DNA of 11,275 nt. It comes from an uncultured Gilliamella sp. Its GTDB lineage: Bacteria; Pseudomonadota; Gammaproteobacteria; Enterobacterales; Enterobacteriaceae. Positions 1 to 7,279 of this stretch are shown one piece after another. Position numbers and translations under genes: made by a program. The notes under the pieces were generated by a model. That model made no database searches and was not told the DNA's origin. It was given only the letters and a program-made list of their open reading frames with translations. The first letter of the stretch is position 1; the number at the start of each line of letters is the position of its first letter. The stretch spans positions 1 to 11,275 of the forward strand of contig CALYQY010000079.1 in the NCBI GenBank assembly GCA_945291235.1, given 5' to 3'.

Positions 1-1622
1 ATCAGTTGTTAGTTGATTTTACAACAGGGATGACCGCAATTACGGGTGAAACAGGTGCAGGTAAATCGATTGCGATCGATGCATTAGGGCTTTGTTTAGG
101 GAATCGTTCCGATGCTTCATCTATCCGATCCGGCGCTGATCGTGTCGATATTTCAGCTTGCTTTGTGCTTGATGACACCCCCGCTGCCTTTTCTTGGCTA
201 ACTGAGAATCAGCTAGATGAAGGTAATGAGTGTATTTTACGACGAGTTATTAACCAAGATGGACGTTCTAAAGCCTTTATTAATGGTCGGGCAGTACCAA
301 TATCACAACTAAAAGATTTAGGACAACTATTGATTCAAATTCATGGTCAACATGAGCCTCAGCGACTTTTACGTAGTGACTATCAACAGCTTTTACTTAA
401 CCATTATATGAATGAGCCATCGTTGCTTAGTCAAATGAATCAAGCATATAAACAGTGGAAAACAGCTTGTCAAACTTATCAGCAATATCAAACCTCCAGA
501 CAAGAGCGTGAAGCACATATTCAACTTTTACAATATCAACTTAAAGAGCTTAATGAGTTTTCCCCTATTGAAGGTGAATATCAGCAAATTGATGAAGAAT
601 ATAAACGCCTTTCCAACAGTGAACAGTTAATTCAGCTTAGCCAACAATCAGTGATGCTGTTGGACGAGGCCGAAGAATATAATGTCAGTAATTTACTCAA
701 TAGCGTGAAACATACCGTACAGGAGTTATCGGCTTTAGATCCAACTCTAAGCGATATTTGTAATTTGCTTGAAGATGCTTCCATTCAAATTAAAGAAGCC
801 AGCTACGAACTACGCCATTATAGTGAGAGTTTAGAGCTTGACCCTGCCCGTGTGATGCAACTTGAACAGCGGCTTTCAAAACAAATAGCCTTAGCTCGTA
901 AACACCATGTGGCTCCTGAAGCTTTACCGGAATTACACCAAAATCTTTTAGCTGAGTTTAAGCAAATTAATCAACAAGACGAACAAAGCGAACAACTGAA
1001 AGCTGACATTAATAAATACCACCAAGTCACATTAGAACTTGCCAGTAAATTACATCAAAAACGTTTAGCCGTCAGTAAAACCTTAGCGAAAAAAGTGACT
1101 GCTATTATGCATGAGTTATCGATGCCAAATGGGCAATTTAGTATTGAAATTGCCTATGATGAAAATCGGTTAAATGAAGATGGTGCCGATCAAGTCACGT
1201 TTTTAGTAACAACCAATGCCGGCCAACTCGCACAACCACTGGCTAAAGTTGCATCGGGCGGGGAGTTATCTCGTATTGCCCTTGCCATTCAAGTTTTAAC
1301 TGCGCAAAAAATGGATACACCTGCATTAATTTTTGACGAAATCGATGTCGGTATCAGTGGCTCTACAGCGGCAAAAGTAGGGCAACTGTTAAGACAATTA
1401 GGTCAATCAACTCAAGTTATTACAGTCACGCATTTACCACAAGTTGCTGGTCAAGCCAATCAACACTATTTTGTCAGTAAAGAAACCAACGGTAAACAGA
1501 CATCAACCGATATGCAAAAATTGGATGAAAAGGGTCGTATAAACGAACTGGCACGGCTTTTAGGCGGTGATAAAATAACTAATGCAACATTAGCCAATGC
1601 GAAAGAGCTACTTATTATCTAA
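1..1622 (+). CDS. recN: DNA repair protein RecN (5' end outside window)
   Basis: SMC-like ATPase that acts in recombinational repair of DNA double-strand breaks in the cytoplasm. The reading frame is open from the first bases. Compared with E. coli RecN as I recall it (553 aa), about 14 N-terminal residues are missing, so the TTG at position 6 is not the true start. Counting from that TTG as residue 1, the Walker A motif GETGAGKS is at residues 14-21. The ABC signature [11 protein letters not shown] begins near 417, and the Walker B stretch [14 protein letters not shown] begins near 439. Between them lies a glutamine- and leucine-rich region expected to form the coiled-coil arm. The C-terminus ([20 protein letters not shown]) is intact and ends with TAA. 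Any LexA box would lie upstream of the window. Identification is certain; only the start is missing. Confidence 0.97.
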   Translation, partial: QLLVDFTTGMTAITGETGAGKSIAIDALGLCLGNRSDASSIRSGADRVDISACFVLDDTPAAFSWLTENQLDEGNECILRRVINQDGRSKAFINGRAVPISQLKDLGQLLIQIHGQHEPQRLLRSDYQQLLLNHYMNEPSLLSQMNQAYKQWKTACQTYQQYQTSRQEREAHIQLLQYQLKELNEFSPIEGEYQQIDEEYKRLSNSEQLIQLSQQSVMLLDEAEEYNVSNLLNSVKHTVQELSALDPTLSDICNLLEDASIQIKEASYELRHYSESLELDPARVMQLEQRLSKQIALARKHHVAPEALPELHQNLLAEFKQINQQDEQSEQLKADINKYHQVTLELASKLHQKRLAVSKTLAKKVTAIMHELSMPNGQFSIEIAYDENRLNEDGADQVTFLVTTNAGQLAQPLAKVASGGELSRIALAIQVLTAQKMDTPALIFDEIDVGISGSTAAKVGQLLRQLGQSTQVITVTHLPQVAGQANQHYFVSKETNGKQTSTDMQKLDEKGRINELARLLGGDKITNATLANAKELLII

Positions 1623-1630
1623 TTGAATTG

Positions 1631-1667
1631 TGGTAATATAACGCTTTCGATTTGGCTATAAAGGAAA
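1631..1667 (+). promoter_or_regulatory. Possible extended -10 promoter and RBS for coaBC
   Basis: The 52-base gap between recN and coaBC holds TGGTAATAT (1631-1639), which resembles an extended -10 element (TGn followed by a TATAAT-like hexamer). A Shine-Dalgarno AAGGAAA lies at 1661-1667, 7 bases before the ATG. No convincing -35 box is present, so the promoter part is tentative. The RBS is clear. Confidence 0.35.
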
Positions 1668-1674
1668 CGCGATC

Positions 1675-2907
1675 ATGAATCTAGCGGGTAAACATATTCT
1701 ATTAGGGATTGCCGGAGGCATTGCAGCTTATAAATGCCCTGATCTTGTTCGCCAATTAAAAAAAGCCGGGGCGCAGGTACATGTGGTACTCACTGAGTCA
1801 GCGAGCCACTTTGTCACACCGCTAACACTACAGGCAGTATCAGCAAACCCTGTATCAAGCGACCTGTTTGATCCGTCAGCTGAATTATCAATGAGCCATA
1901 TTGAGCTGGCAAAATGGGCTGATTTAGTTTTAATCGCACCCGCCACTGCAAATATCATTGCCAAAATAGCCAATGGTATTGCTGATGATCTATTATCGAC
2001 TGTTTGTTTAGCAACACCAGCGCCAATAGCTATAGCGCCGGCGATGAATCAACAAATGTATAAAGCAGCAGCAACGCAACATAACCTTTCCATTTTAAGT
2101 GCCAGAAATTGCCTAATTTTAGGGCCGGATACAGGTTTTCAGGCGTGCGGTGATTGTGGTCCGGGTAGAATGCTTGAGCCACAAACGATGATAAACCAAC
2201 TCGATAGTTATTTCGCTGATTCATCTTTACTTGCCGGAACATCAATTACTATTACCGCCGGACCAACGATTGAAGAAATCGATCCAGTCCGCTATATCAG
2301 CAATTACAGTTCAGGTAAAATGGGCTTTGCTATTGCAAAAGCTGCGGCTGAAATGGGGGCAACGGTCACCCTTATTAGTGGACCGGTAAATTTAGATACA
2401 CCGAATAATGTCAATCGAATTGATGTTAAAAGTGCAAATCAAATGTATAATGAAGCTATCAAGTTTGCCAAAAAATCGTCTATTTTTATTTCTTGTGCTG
2501 CCGTAGCCGATTACCGTGCTGAAACAATCGCCAAGAAAAAAATAAAAAAAACAGATGACAACAATGAGCTAATTATCAAATTAGTCAAAAATCCAGATAT
2601 TGTTGCCACTGTTGCTGCATTAAAAAGACAGCGCCCTTTTGTAGTAGGTTTTGCTGCCGAAACCAACAATGTTAAGGCTTATGCCCTTAAAAAACTAACT
2701 GACAAAAATTTAGATTTAATTTGTGCTAATGATGTTTCCGATAAAAGTATTGGTTTCAATTCAGATCAAAATGCATTAACCCTTTACTGGCAAAATGGTG
2801 AGCAAAAATTACCATTAGATAATAAACAGCAATTAGCCAAACACTTACTTGAAGCATTGATAATACGATATAAAGCGAGTCATGATGAAAAGAAAAATCG
2901 ATATTAA
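1675..2907 (+). CDS. coaBC: Bifunctional phosphopantothenoylcysteine decarboxylase / phosphopantothenate-cysteine ligase
   Basis: Catalyses two consecutive steps of coenzyme A synthesis: ligation of cysteine to 4'-phosphopantothenate (CoaB half) and FMN-dependent decarboxylation to 4'-phosphopantetheine (CoaC half). The 410-aa length matches the usual fused enzyme (about 406 aa in E. coli). The N-terminal flavoprotein domain (about 1-180) shows [10 protein letters not shown] at 11-20, the catalytic His75 in SHIEL, Asn125 in PAMNQQMY and Cys158 in QACGD. The C-terminal ligase domain (about 188-405) shows TAGPT at 194-198, RYISN with Asn210, SSGKMG, AAVADYR and KKIKK with Lys289. All named residues fall at the same numbers as in the E. 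coli enzyme. A strong RBS precedes the ATG. The 3' end overlaps dut, so the two are probably translationally linked. All key residues are present and no decay is seen. Confidence 0.97.
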   Translation: MNLAGKHILLGIAGGIAAYKCPDLVRQLKKAGAQVHVVLTESASHFVTPLTLQAVSANPVSSDLFDPSAELSMSHIELAKWADLVLIAPATANIIAKIANGIADDLLSTVCLATPAPIAIAPAMNQQMYKAAATQHNLSILSARNCLILGPDTGFQACGDCGPGRMLEPQTMINQLDSYFADSSLLAGTSITITAGPTIEEIDPVRYISNYSSGKMGFAIAKAAAEMGATVTLISGPVNLDTPNNVNRIDVKSANQMYNEAIKFAKKSSIFISCAAVADYRAETIAKKKIKKTDDNNELIIKLVKNPDIVATVAALKRQRPFVVGFAAETNNVKAYALKKLTDKNLDLICANDVSDKSIGFNSDQNALTLYWQNGEQKLPLDNKQQLAKHLLEALIIRYKASHDEKKNRY

Positions 2908-3343
2908 AATATTAGATAAACGTTTAGGTGAGACATTTCCACTGCCAACCTATGCCACTGAAGGATCAGCGGGTATTGATTTGCGTGCAATGTTTGACAA
3001 AACAACCGAAATCAAGCCAGGTGAAACCATTTTAACCCCTACGGGTTTATCAATGCATATTGCTGATCCAAATTTAGCCGCATTAGTTCTACCTCGCTCC
3101 GGTTTAGGCTCTAAAAATGGGATTGTATTAGGTAATTTAGTCGGTTTAATCGATTCTGATTATCAAGGGCAACTGTTTGTACCAATTTGGAACAGAAGCC
3201 AAACGCCTTTTGTGATTGAACAAGGCGATCGAATTGCGCAATTAATTATTGTGCCAGTTGTTCAAGCTGAATTTAATATTGTAGATGAATTTACCGAGTC
3301 AGTGCGCGGTGAAGGTGGATTTGGACATTCGGGTAAAAAATGA
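2882..3343 (+). CDS. dut: Deoxyuridine 5'-triphosphate nucleotidohydrolase (dUTPase)
   Basis: Hydrolyses dUTP to dUMP and pyrophosphate. This keeps uracil out of DNA and supplies the dTMP precursor. It is a trimeric cytosolic enzyme. In the 153-aa reading all five family motifs are visible: I AGIDLRA (30-36), II PRSGLG (71-76), [12 protein letters not shown] (88-96) with catalytic Asp91, [10 protein letters not shown], and [11 protein letters not shown] at the C-terminus, the flexible Arg/Phe lid over the active site. Two adjacent ATG codons (2882 and 2885) could start it. The second gives 152 aa, closer to E. coli's 151 aa. Either start lies inside the coaBC 3' end (26 or 23 base overlap), with no strong RBS of its own, so translation is probably coupled to coaBC. 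The stop overlaps the slmA start by four bases (ATGA). Confidence 0.97.
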   Translation: MMKRKIDIKILDKRLGETFPLPTYATEGSAGIDLRAMFDKTTEIKPGETILTPTGLSMHIADPNLAALVLPRSGLGSKNGIVLGNLVGLIDSDYQGQLFVPIWNRSQTPFVIEQGDRIAQLIIVPVVQAEFNIVDEFTESVRGEGGFGHSGKK

Positions 3344-3933
3344 TTGTGAGTAATAAAAATAAAAATCGCAAAGAGGATATATTACAAGCGTTGGCAACAA
3401 TGCTTCAATCCAATGAAGGGACACAGCGAATTACTACTGCTAAACTAGCCGCGACCGTTGGGGTGTCTGAGGCGGCGCTCTATCGTCATTTTCCAAGTAA
3501 AACCAAAATGTTTGAAAGTTTAATTGTCTATATTGAGGATATTTTACTTTCTCGTATCAATGTTATTTTACAAGACGAGCCTAACACAATGATTCGTTTG
3601 AAGTTAATTTTAGCGTTGATATTAGGCTTTTCAGAAAAAAATCCTGGCTTAACCCGAATTATGACCGGGCATGCCTTAATGTTTGAACAAGATCAATTAC
3701 AAGAACGCATCAGCCAACTATTTGAACGAATAGAAACACAAATTAAGCAAGTTTTACGAGAGCGTAAAATCCGTGAAGGAGTTGGATTTACCACCGACGA
3801 ACGAATTTTATCGAGCCAATTATTAGCTTTCTGTGAAGGTATGATGTCCCGTTATTCTCGTTCAGGATTCGAGTATCTACCGACGATAAATTTTGAGACA
3901 CGTTGGGCATTATTAGCTAAACAATTAGTGTAA
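3340..3933 (+). CDS. slmA: Nucleoid occlusion factor SlmA (TetR family)
   Basis: DNA-bound antagonist of FtsZ ring assembly. In E. coli it binds specific chromosomal sites outside the Ter region and stops septum formation over the nucleoid. The 197-aa length equals the family norm (198 in E. coli). A TetR-type helix-turn-helix is seen around residues 32-54 ([21 protein letters not shown]), followed by SKTKMFESL. The C-terminal ligand/dimer domain carries the characteristic stretches [27 protein letters not shown] and [12 protein letters not shown]. The ATG overlaps the dut stop as ATGA, so it is co-transcribed and probably translationally coupled with dut, the same order as in enterobacteria. 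Because the similarity runs end to end, a different TetR regulator is unlikely. No SlmA binding site (GTGAG-N4-CTCAC type) was seen in the window. Confidence 0.95.
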   Translation: MIVSNKNKNRKEDILQALATMLQSNEGTQRITTAKLAATVGVSEAALYRHFPSKTKMFESLIVYIEDILLSRINVILQDEPNTMIRLKLILALILGFSEKNPGLTRIMTGHALMFEQDQLQERISQLFERIETQIKQVLRERKIREGVGFTTDERILSSQLLAFCEGMMSRYSRSGFEYLPTINFETRWALLAKQLV

Positions 3934-3978
3934 AAAATAACTAGCTACTTTTATGTATCAATTACGTGATCAACTATC

Positions 3979-3983
3979 AAGGA
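3979..3983 (+). promoter_or_regulatory. Ribosome binding site of mscS
   Basis: AAGGA lies 7 bases before the mscS ATG. The 57-base gap between slmA and mscS has no clear terminator and no convincing promoter hexamers, so read-through from slmA is possible. Confidence 0.6.
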
Positions 3984-3990
3984 TTCCATT

Positions 3991-4827
3991 ATGAATTTCG
4001 AAAATACTATGGAACAAATCATCTTATTTATTGAAAAATATGATAGTGTTGTTCTAAATTATATCGCCCATTTTTGTTTTGCCATTATTATTTTCATCCT
4101 TGGGCGGATGATTGCCAGATTTATTAGTCGTCAATTTAGACGCATTTTAACCAGTCGTGAGGTCGATCCGACAGTGGTTAAGTTTGTGAGTGCTTTATCT
4201 TATTATGCCATTATTATTGTATCGCTGGTTGCCGTATTAGGCCAATTAGGTGTACAAACCGCTTCAATTGTCGCTGTAATCGGTGCAGCCGGTTTAGCCG
4301 TCGGTTTAGCCTTACAAGGGTCACTATCTAACTTTGCCGCAGGGGTAATTTTAATAATTTTCCGCCCATTTAAAGTGGGTGAAACAGTCATTATTAATAA
4401 TCAACGAGGTGTAATAGACTCAATTCAAATCTTCTCTACCACAATTATTACACCAACCAATGAATTGGTGGTGATACCTAATAGTCAGGTAGTGAGTGCC
4501 AATATTATCAATTATACTCGTTTACCGGAAAGACGCTTAGACTTAGTAATTAATGTCAGTTATGATTCTGATATTCAAAAAGTTTATCAAGTGTTAACAC
4601 ACGCAGTTAACCAAACTCAGAATATTTTGACCAGTAAAGAGACCATCATTCGTTTGGATCTTTTAGATGCTTCGTCGATGAACTTTAATGTCTTAGTTTG
4701 GACGCTTAATGCCAATTATGGATCGGTCAAGGCCGAGTTACTTGAAAATATTAAAAACAGCTTAACTGAAAATGGCATCAATATTCCTTATCCAACTATG
4801 GATGTCAATGTTAATCCAAACCATTAA
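3991..4827 (+). CDS. mscS: Small-conductance mechanosensitive channel
   Basis: Inner-membrane homoheptameric channel that opens under membrane tension and releases solutes during hypo-osmotic shock. The 278-aa protein has the classic MscS layout: a short N-terminal tail, TM1 (about 24-45), TM2 (about 66-86) and a glycine/alanine-rich TM3 (about 88-125) with GAAGLAVGLALQGSLSN. The pore-sealing leucines of E. coli MscS (Leu105, Leu109) correspond to Leu102 and Leu106, and the Gln-Gly kink to 109-110. The cytoplasmic beta domain follows (FRPFKVGE, VIPNSQVVSANIINY) and then the alpha/beta vestibule ending in NIPYPTMDVNV. The C-terminus stops soon after, slightly shorter than the 286 aa of E. coli. 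It sits alone between the coaBC-dut-slmA group and a shared terminator. No decay is visible. Confidence 0.95.
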   Translation: MNFENTMEQIILFIEKYDSVVLNYIAHFCFAIIIFILGRMIARFISRQFRRILTSREVDPTVVKFVSALSYYAIIIVSLVAVLGQLGVQTASIVAVIGAAGLAVGLALQGSLSNFAAGVILIIFRPFKVGETVIINNQRGVIDSIQIFSTTIITPTNELVVIPNSQVVSANIINYTRLPERRLDLVINVSYDSDIQKVYQVLTHAVNQTQNILTSKETIIRLDLLDASSMNFNVLVWTLNANYGSVKAELLENIKNSLTENGINIPYPTMDVNVNPNH

Positions 4828-4834
4828 ATAGATT

Positions 4835-4871
4835 AATAACCTATCTGCTAACCAATAACGGATAGGTTATT
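4835..4871. terminator. Bidirectional hairpin between convergent mscS and cysE
   Basis: AATAACCTATC (4835-4845) and GATAGGTTATT (4861-4871) are perfect 11-bp inverted arms around a 15-base loop. A short T run follows on the plus strand (TTTT, 4870-4873), fitting mscS termination. On the minus strand the sequence after the stem is AT-rich but less U-rich. The position directly after the mscS stop and 9 bases past the cysE stop supports use by both genes. The large loop makes it a modest intrinsic terminator. Confidence 0.75.
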
Positions 4872-4880
4872 TTACCTTCA

Positions 4881-5681
4881 CTAAATTAAATAGTCTTGAT
4901 CCATATTTAGCGCTGGTTTGTCACAGTCAGGGCAACCAACCACTTTTGCCGGCACGCCAGCGACAGTTGTGTGCGCAGACACTGGCTCTAATACCACTGA
5001 ACCGGCACCGATTTTAGCCCCTTTGCCAATTTCAATATTTCCTAAAATAGTAGAGTGTGCACCAATCATTACTCCCTCTCGAATTTTAGGATGACGATCA
5101 CCGTTTTCTTTACCTGTACCGCCTAGTGTTACTGATTGTAAAATAGAAACATCATTTTCAATCACAACCGTTTCACCAATTACAATGCCTGTTGCATGAT
5201 CAAACATCACACCACAACCAATTTTTGCCGCAGGGTGAATATCCACGCCAAAAACAATAGCAATCTGACTTTGTAAGAATGTGGCTAACGATTTACGATT
5301 TTGCATCCAAAGCCAATGTGCTATTCGGTATGCTTGTAAAGATAAAAAACCTTTATAATAGAGTAATGGCGTTGTGTAGTAGTTGGTTGCCGGATCGCGA
5401 ATATAAACGGCCAAAATATCGGTAATAGCAGCCTTGATAATCCCCTTATCAGCCTCATACGTTTGACGAGCTATCTCTCGAATTTCAATTGCTGGCATAA
5501 CTTGCGTAGCCAGTTTATTTGCCAAAATATAACTTAATGCACTGCCTAAATTTTCATGATTTAATAGCGTTGCATGGAAATAACTGGCTAACATGGGTTC
5601 ACTTTCAACTAATTCTGTCGCTTCTTGCCGAATGGCTTGCCATAGCATATCGGGTTTAACAACCGTTTTTATATTGTTCAC
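4881..5681 (-). CDS. cysE: Serine O-acetyltransferase
   Basis: Transfers acetyl from acetyl-CoA to L-serine, giving O-acetylserine, the committed step of cysteine synthesis. It is cytosolic and usually hexameric, and partners with CysK in the cysteine synthase complex. The 266-aa protein has the N-terminal helical domain (SEPMLASYFH, LGSALSYILANKL) and then left-handed beta-helix hexapeptide repeats (about 145-235). Family active-site residues are visible: Asp147, Asp161-His162 in DHATG, and His197 in GDRHPKIREG (E. coli Asp143, Asp157/His158, His193). The start is GTG at 5681, chosen because AGGTAG lies 8 bases upstream. The alternative ATG at codon 12 (5648) has no RBS, although it would fit the E. 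coli alignment nearly as well. The tail is shorter than E. coli's 273 aa but still ends in isoleucine, the residue that docks into CysK. Confidence 0.96.
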   Translation of the reverse strand: MNNIKTVVKPDMLWQAIRQEATELVESEPMLASYFHATLLNHENLGSALSYILANKLATQVMPAIEIREIARQTYEADKGIIKAAITDILAVYIRDPATNYYTTPLLYYKGFLSLQAYRIAHWLWMQNRKSLATFLQSQIAIVFGVDIHPAAKIGCGVMFDHATGIVIGETVVIENDVSILQSVTLGGTGKENGDRHPKIREGVMIGAHSTILGNIEIGKGAKIGAGSVVLEPVSAHTTVAGVPAKVVGCPDCDKPALNMDQDYLI

Positions 5682-5764
5682 AACAACTACCTATAGATAT
5701 TAATCAATATAGTGAACATTGTTTCTCAAACTTAACAAGTAAGCAAGCATTGTCTGCATTAACC
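5682..5764 (-). promoter_or_regulatory. cysE leader and presumed promoter region
   Basis: This gap must hold the cysE promoter, because a terminator for cscB lies just upstream. On the minus strand a TATATT hexamer (5707-5712) is preceded at 18 bases by TTAAGT, a weak -10/-35 pair. AGGTAG (5687-5692) is the RBS for the GTG start. The promoter assignment is tentative. Confidence 0.35.
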
Positions 5765-5806
5765 GATATCAAAAACAGAAAAATGGAAACAATTTGTTTC
5801 CATTTT
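5765..5806 (-). terminator. Intrinsic terminator of cscB
   Basis: AAAATGGAAAC (5780-5790) and GTTTCCATTTT (5796-5806) form a perfect 11-bp stem with a 5-base loop. Read on the minus strand, it begins 11 bases after the cscB stop and runs straight into a T-rich tract (TTTTTCTGTTTTTG). This is the usual pattern of a Rho-independent terminator, and it separates the csc locus from cysE. Confidence 0.85.
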
Positions 5807-5817
5807 ATCTATATATT

Positions 5818-7080
5818 TCATGATTGATGGGATTGAAGCTTAGCTTTTTTATCATCACATAGAGTAAATATACCAATGAGTAAAATTGTAAGAACAATAC
5901 TGGCAAGAATATAAAACGTGGTTGTAAACCCGTTATTGTCAAATAACTTACCGACTATCCATGACAGCACAATAACACCAATATTTGATGAAATATTAAA
6001 TCCGACTAAATAAAGGGTAGAAGACAACCTTGCATCAAAATTCGCAACTACATATTTAAATACCGCTAAAATAAATAACGGTGTTTCGATAGCATGAAAG
6101 AGTTTAACAAATGAAATTAAATAAACATTATCCAATGTGGCAGATAACGCAATGCGACAAATCATCACTAATACGGCAATTAATAGCGATCGTTTAGCGC
6201 CCATTTTATTAATAAAATAAGGAGCCAAAATCATAAAGCCCGCTTCTAAAAAGACTTGGAAGGAATTTAAATAACCATAGGTTTCATAACTATCTTCAGG
6301 TATCTCAAAAAAACTGGTATAAAAATTAGGAAATAACTGCTGATCATAAATAGTATAAAAACTATTGGTACCAATGATAAAAAAGACAAATAACCAAAAC
6401 TTCTTCATACCAAATAGTGAAAAAATTTCGCTCATGGTTGGTATCGTTGATTTTGTTTCAGCTAAAACTTTACTACTGTTATCGGTTTTTGATGCTGGAT
6501 CGTGTTTAGGTTTAAAAGCAAGGTTAATGACACAATAGGTTGTAGCAATAACCGATGCCATCCAGAAGTTAATATGCGGATTAATACCAAATAAGATACC
6601 TGCAATGAATGTAGCAATCGCATAACCAAACGATCCCCAAAATCGAGCGGGTCCAAATTCAAAACCAAATAATCGACTAATACGCTCGATAAACGAATCA
6701 ATTAATGCACAACCCGAAATAAAGCCAGCACTTAACACCGGTGCTCCAATGCAAGCTCCCAAAATAAAATCGTTTTTAAGTAGAGGTTCATACACATAAA
6801 TTAAAAATGGCCCAATAAGAATCATTACAATACTTTGGAAGGTAATTATCGCCTTTCCGATTTGTAATTTATCTTGAATAACACCGTAGAAGATCATAAA
6901 AAACATGGCAGCAGCTGAGTTAGCGGAATAAACAATTCCCAATTGTTCGCCGGATAATCCTATATTACTTTTTAGCCAAATGGCATAAAAAGACCACCAA
7001 AGCGACCAAGCTGCATAAAAAGTAATAAGGTAACCTGATGAGAACCAATAGTTTCTATTATATATAATATTCATATTCAT
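5818..7080 (-). CDS. cscB: Sucrose permease, MFS oligosaccharide:H+ symporter
   Basis: Imports sucrose with protons across the inner membrane without phosphorylating it. It resembles E. coli CscB (415 aa) along its whole length and is a LacY-type 12-helix transporter. Visible are SLWWSFYAIWLK, FYGVIQDKL, GPFLIYVYEPLL, PARFWGSFGYA and YGYLNSFQVFLEA. Residues matching the LacY coupling network in the 420-aa numbering are Asp128 (LacY Glu126), Arg146 (Arg144), Arg309 (Arg302), His329 (His322) and Glu332 (Glu325). Gln275 takes the place of LacY Glu269, as in E. coli CscB. The frame is open to an ATG at 7119, but that codon lies inside the operators. I chose 7080 because AAGAG (7089-7093) sits 8 bases before it and the N-terminus then aligns with E. 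coli CscB. The 7086 ATG is too close to the RBS. Other sugar specificities (melibiose, raffinose) are less likely given the csc neighbours. Confidence 0.94.
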   Translation of the reverse strand: MNMNIIYNRNYWFSSGYLITFYAAWSLWWSFYAIWLKSNIGLSGEQLGIVYSANSAAAMFFMIFYGVIQDKLQIGKAIITFQSIVMILIGPFLIYVYEPLLKNDFILGACIGAPVLSAGFISGCALIDSFIERISRLFGFEFGPARFWGSFGYAIATFIAGILFGINPHINFWMASVIATTYCVINLAFKPKHDPASKTDNSSKVLAETKSTIPTMSEIFSLFGMKKFWLFVFFIIGTNSFYTIYDQQLFPNFYTSFFEIPEDSYETYGYLNSFQVFLEAGFMILAPYFINKMGAKRSLLIAVLVMICRIALSATLDNVYLISFVKLFHAIETPLFILAVFKYVVANFDARLSSTLYLVGFNISSNIGVIVLSWIVGKLFDNNGFTTTFYILASIVLTILLIGIFTLCDDKKAKLQSHQS

Positions 7081-7086
7081 ATTCAT
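7069..7086. repeat. Three tandem ATTCAT hexamers over the cscB start
   Basis: Three perfect copies of ATTCAT (plus strand) read ATGAAT on the cscB strand, giving three in-frame Met-Asn codon pairs. Hexamer slippage would not shift the frame but would change the RBS-to-ATG distance. Confidence 0.8.
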
Positions 7087-7088
7087 TA

Positions 7089-7093
7089 CTCTT
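7089..7093 (-). promoter_or_regulatory. RBS that decides the cscB start
   Basis: On the minus strand AAGAG lies 2 bases before the ATG at 7086, 8 before the ATG at 7080 and 14 before the ATG at 7074. Only the 7080 ATG has normal spacing. Confidence 0.6.
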
Positions 7094-7106
7094 ATGTTGT
7101 TGAAGT

Positions 7107-7116
7107 TTAACGTTAA
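7107..7116. promoter_or_regulatory. CscR operator 1 at cscB
   Basis: TTAACGTTAA is a perfect 10-bp palindrome with the central CG typical of LacI-family operators. It is identical to the core of the two sites upstream of cscA. It lies in the cscB 5' leader, about 27 bases upstream of the chosen start codon. Confidence 0.75.
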
Positions 7117-7117
7117 C

Positions 7118-7133
7118 ATGTTAAGGTTAACAT
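7118..7133. promoter_or_regulatory. CscR operator 2 at cscB (variant core)
   Basis: ATGTTAA-GG-TTAACAT has 7-bp inverted arms like operator 1 but GG instead of CG at the centre. Its centre is 14 bp from that of operator 1, so the two nearly abut. It overlaps the likely cscB transcription start. Confidence 0.6.
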
Positions 7134-7178
7134 TATTGTCATAATTAATATGAAATAGATAGTATCGATTATCATAAT

Positions 7179-7194
7179 TGTTACTTACCTCACA
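7179..7194. promoter_or_regulatory. Possible CRP site between cscB and cscR
   Basis: TGTTA-N6-TCACA differs from the TGTGA-N6-TCACA consensus at one core base; the flanks match moderately. Its centre (7186.5) would be at about -61.5 for a cscB start near 7125, where a CAATAAT -10-like box lies just upstream (7132-7138). This is plausible but weaker than the cscA site. Confidence 0.45.
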
Positions 7195-7264
7195 CTTTTT
7201 ATCATTTTTATTTGTGGTATCATCAAAATAATAAATTTAAATAATTAATCTTTTAATGCTGAGC

Positions 7265-7272
7265 AAAAAGGG
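7265..7272 (+). promoter_or_regulatory. RBS that decides the cscR start
   Basis: AAAAAGGG ends 7 bases before the ATG at 7280. The upstream in-frame ATG at 7256 would place this RBS inside the coding region and has none of its own. Confidence 0.75.
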
Positions 7273-7279
7273 TTTAACT

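Noticed and set aside
6..8. TTG as start of recN
   Set aside because: The frame is open upstream and about 14 conserved N-terminal residues of RecN are missing; the true start lies before the window.
1728..2245. Minus-strand open frames inside coaBC
   Set aside because: They lie fully inside a well-conserved gene, show no recognisable domain and have no RBS; they are shadows.
3346..3358. GTGAGTAAT at the slmA start as a SlmA binding site
   Set aside because: Only one half matches the GTGAG-N4-CTCAC pattern; the second half is absent.
7117..7119. Upstream ATG as cscB start
   Set aside because: It lies within the operator pair, has no RBS and adds 13 residues absent from E. coli CscB.
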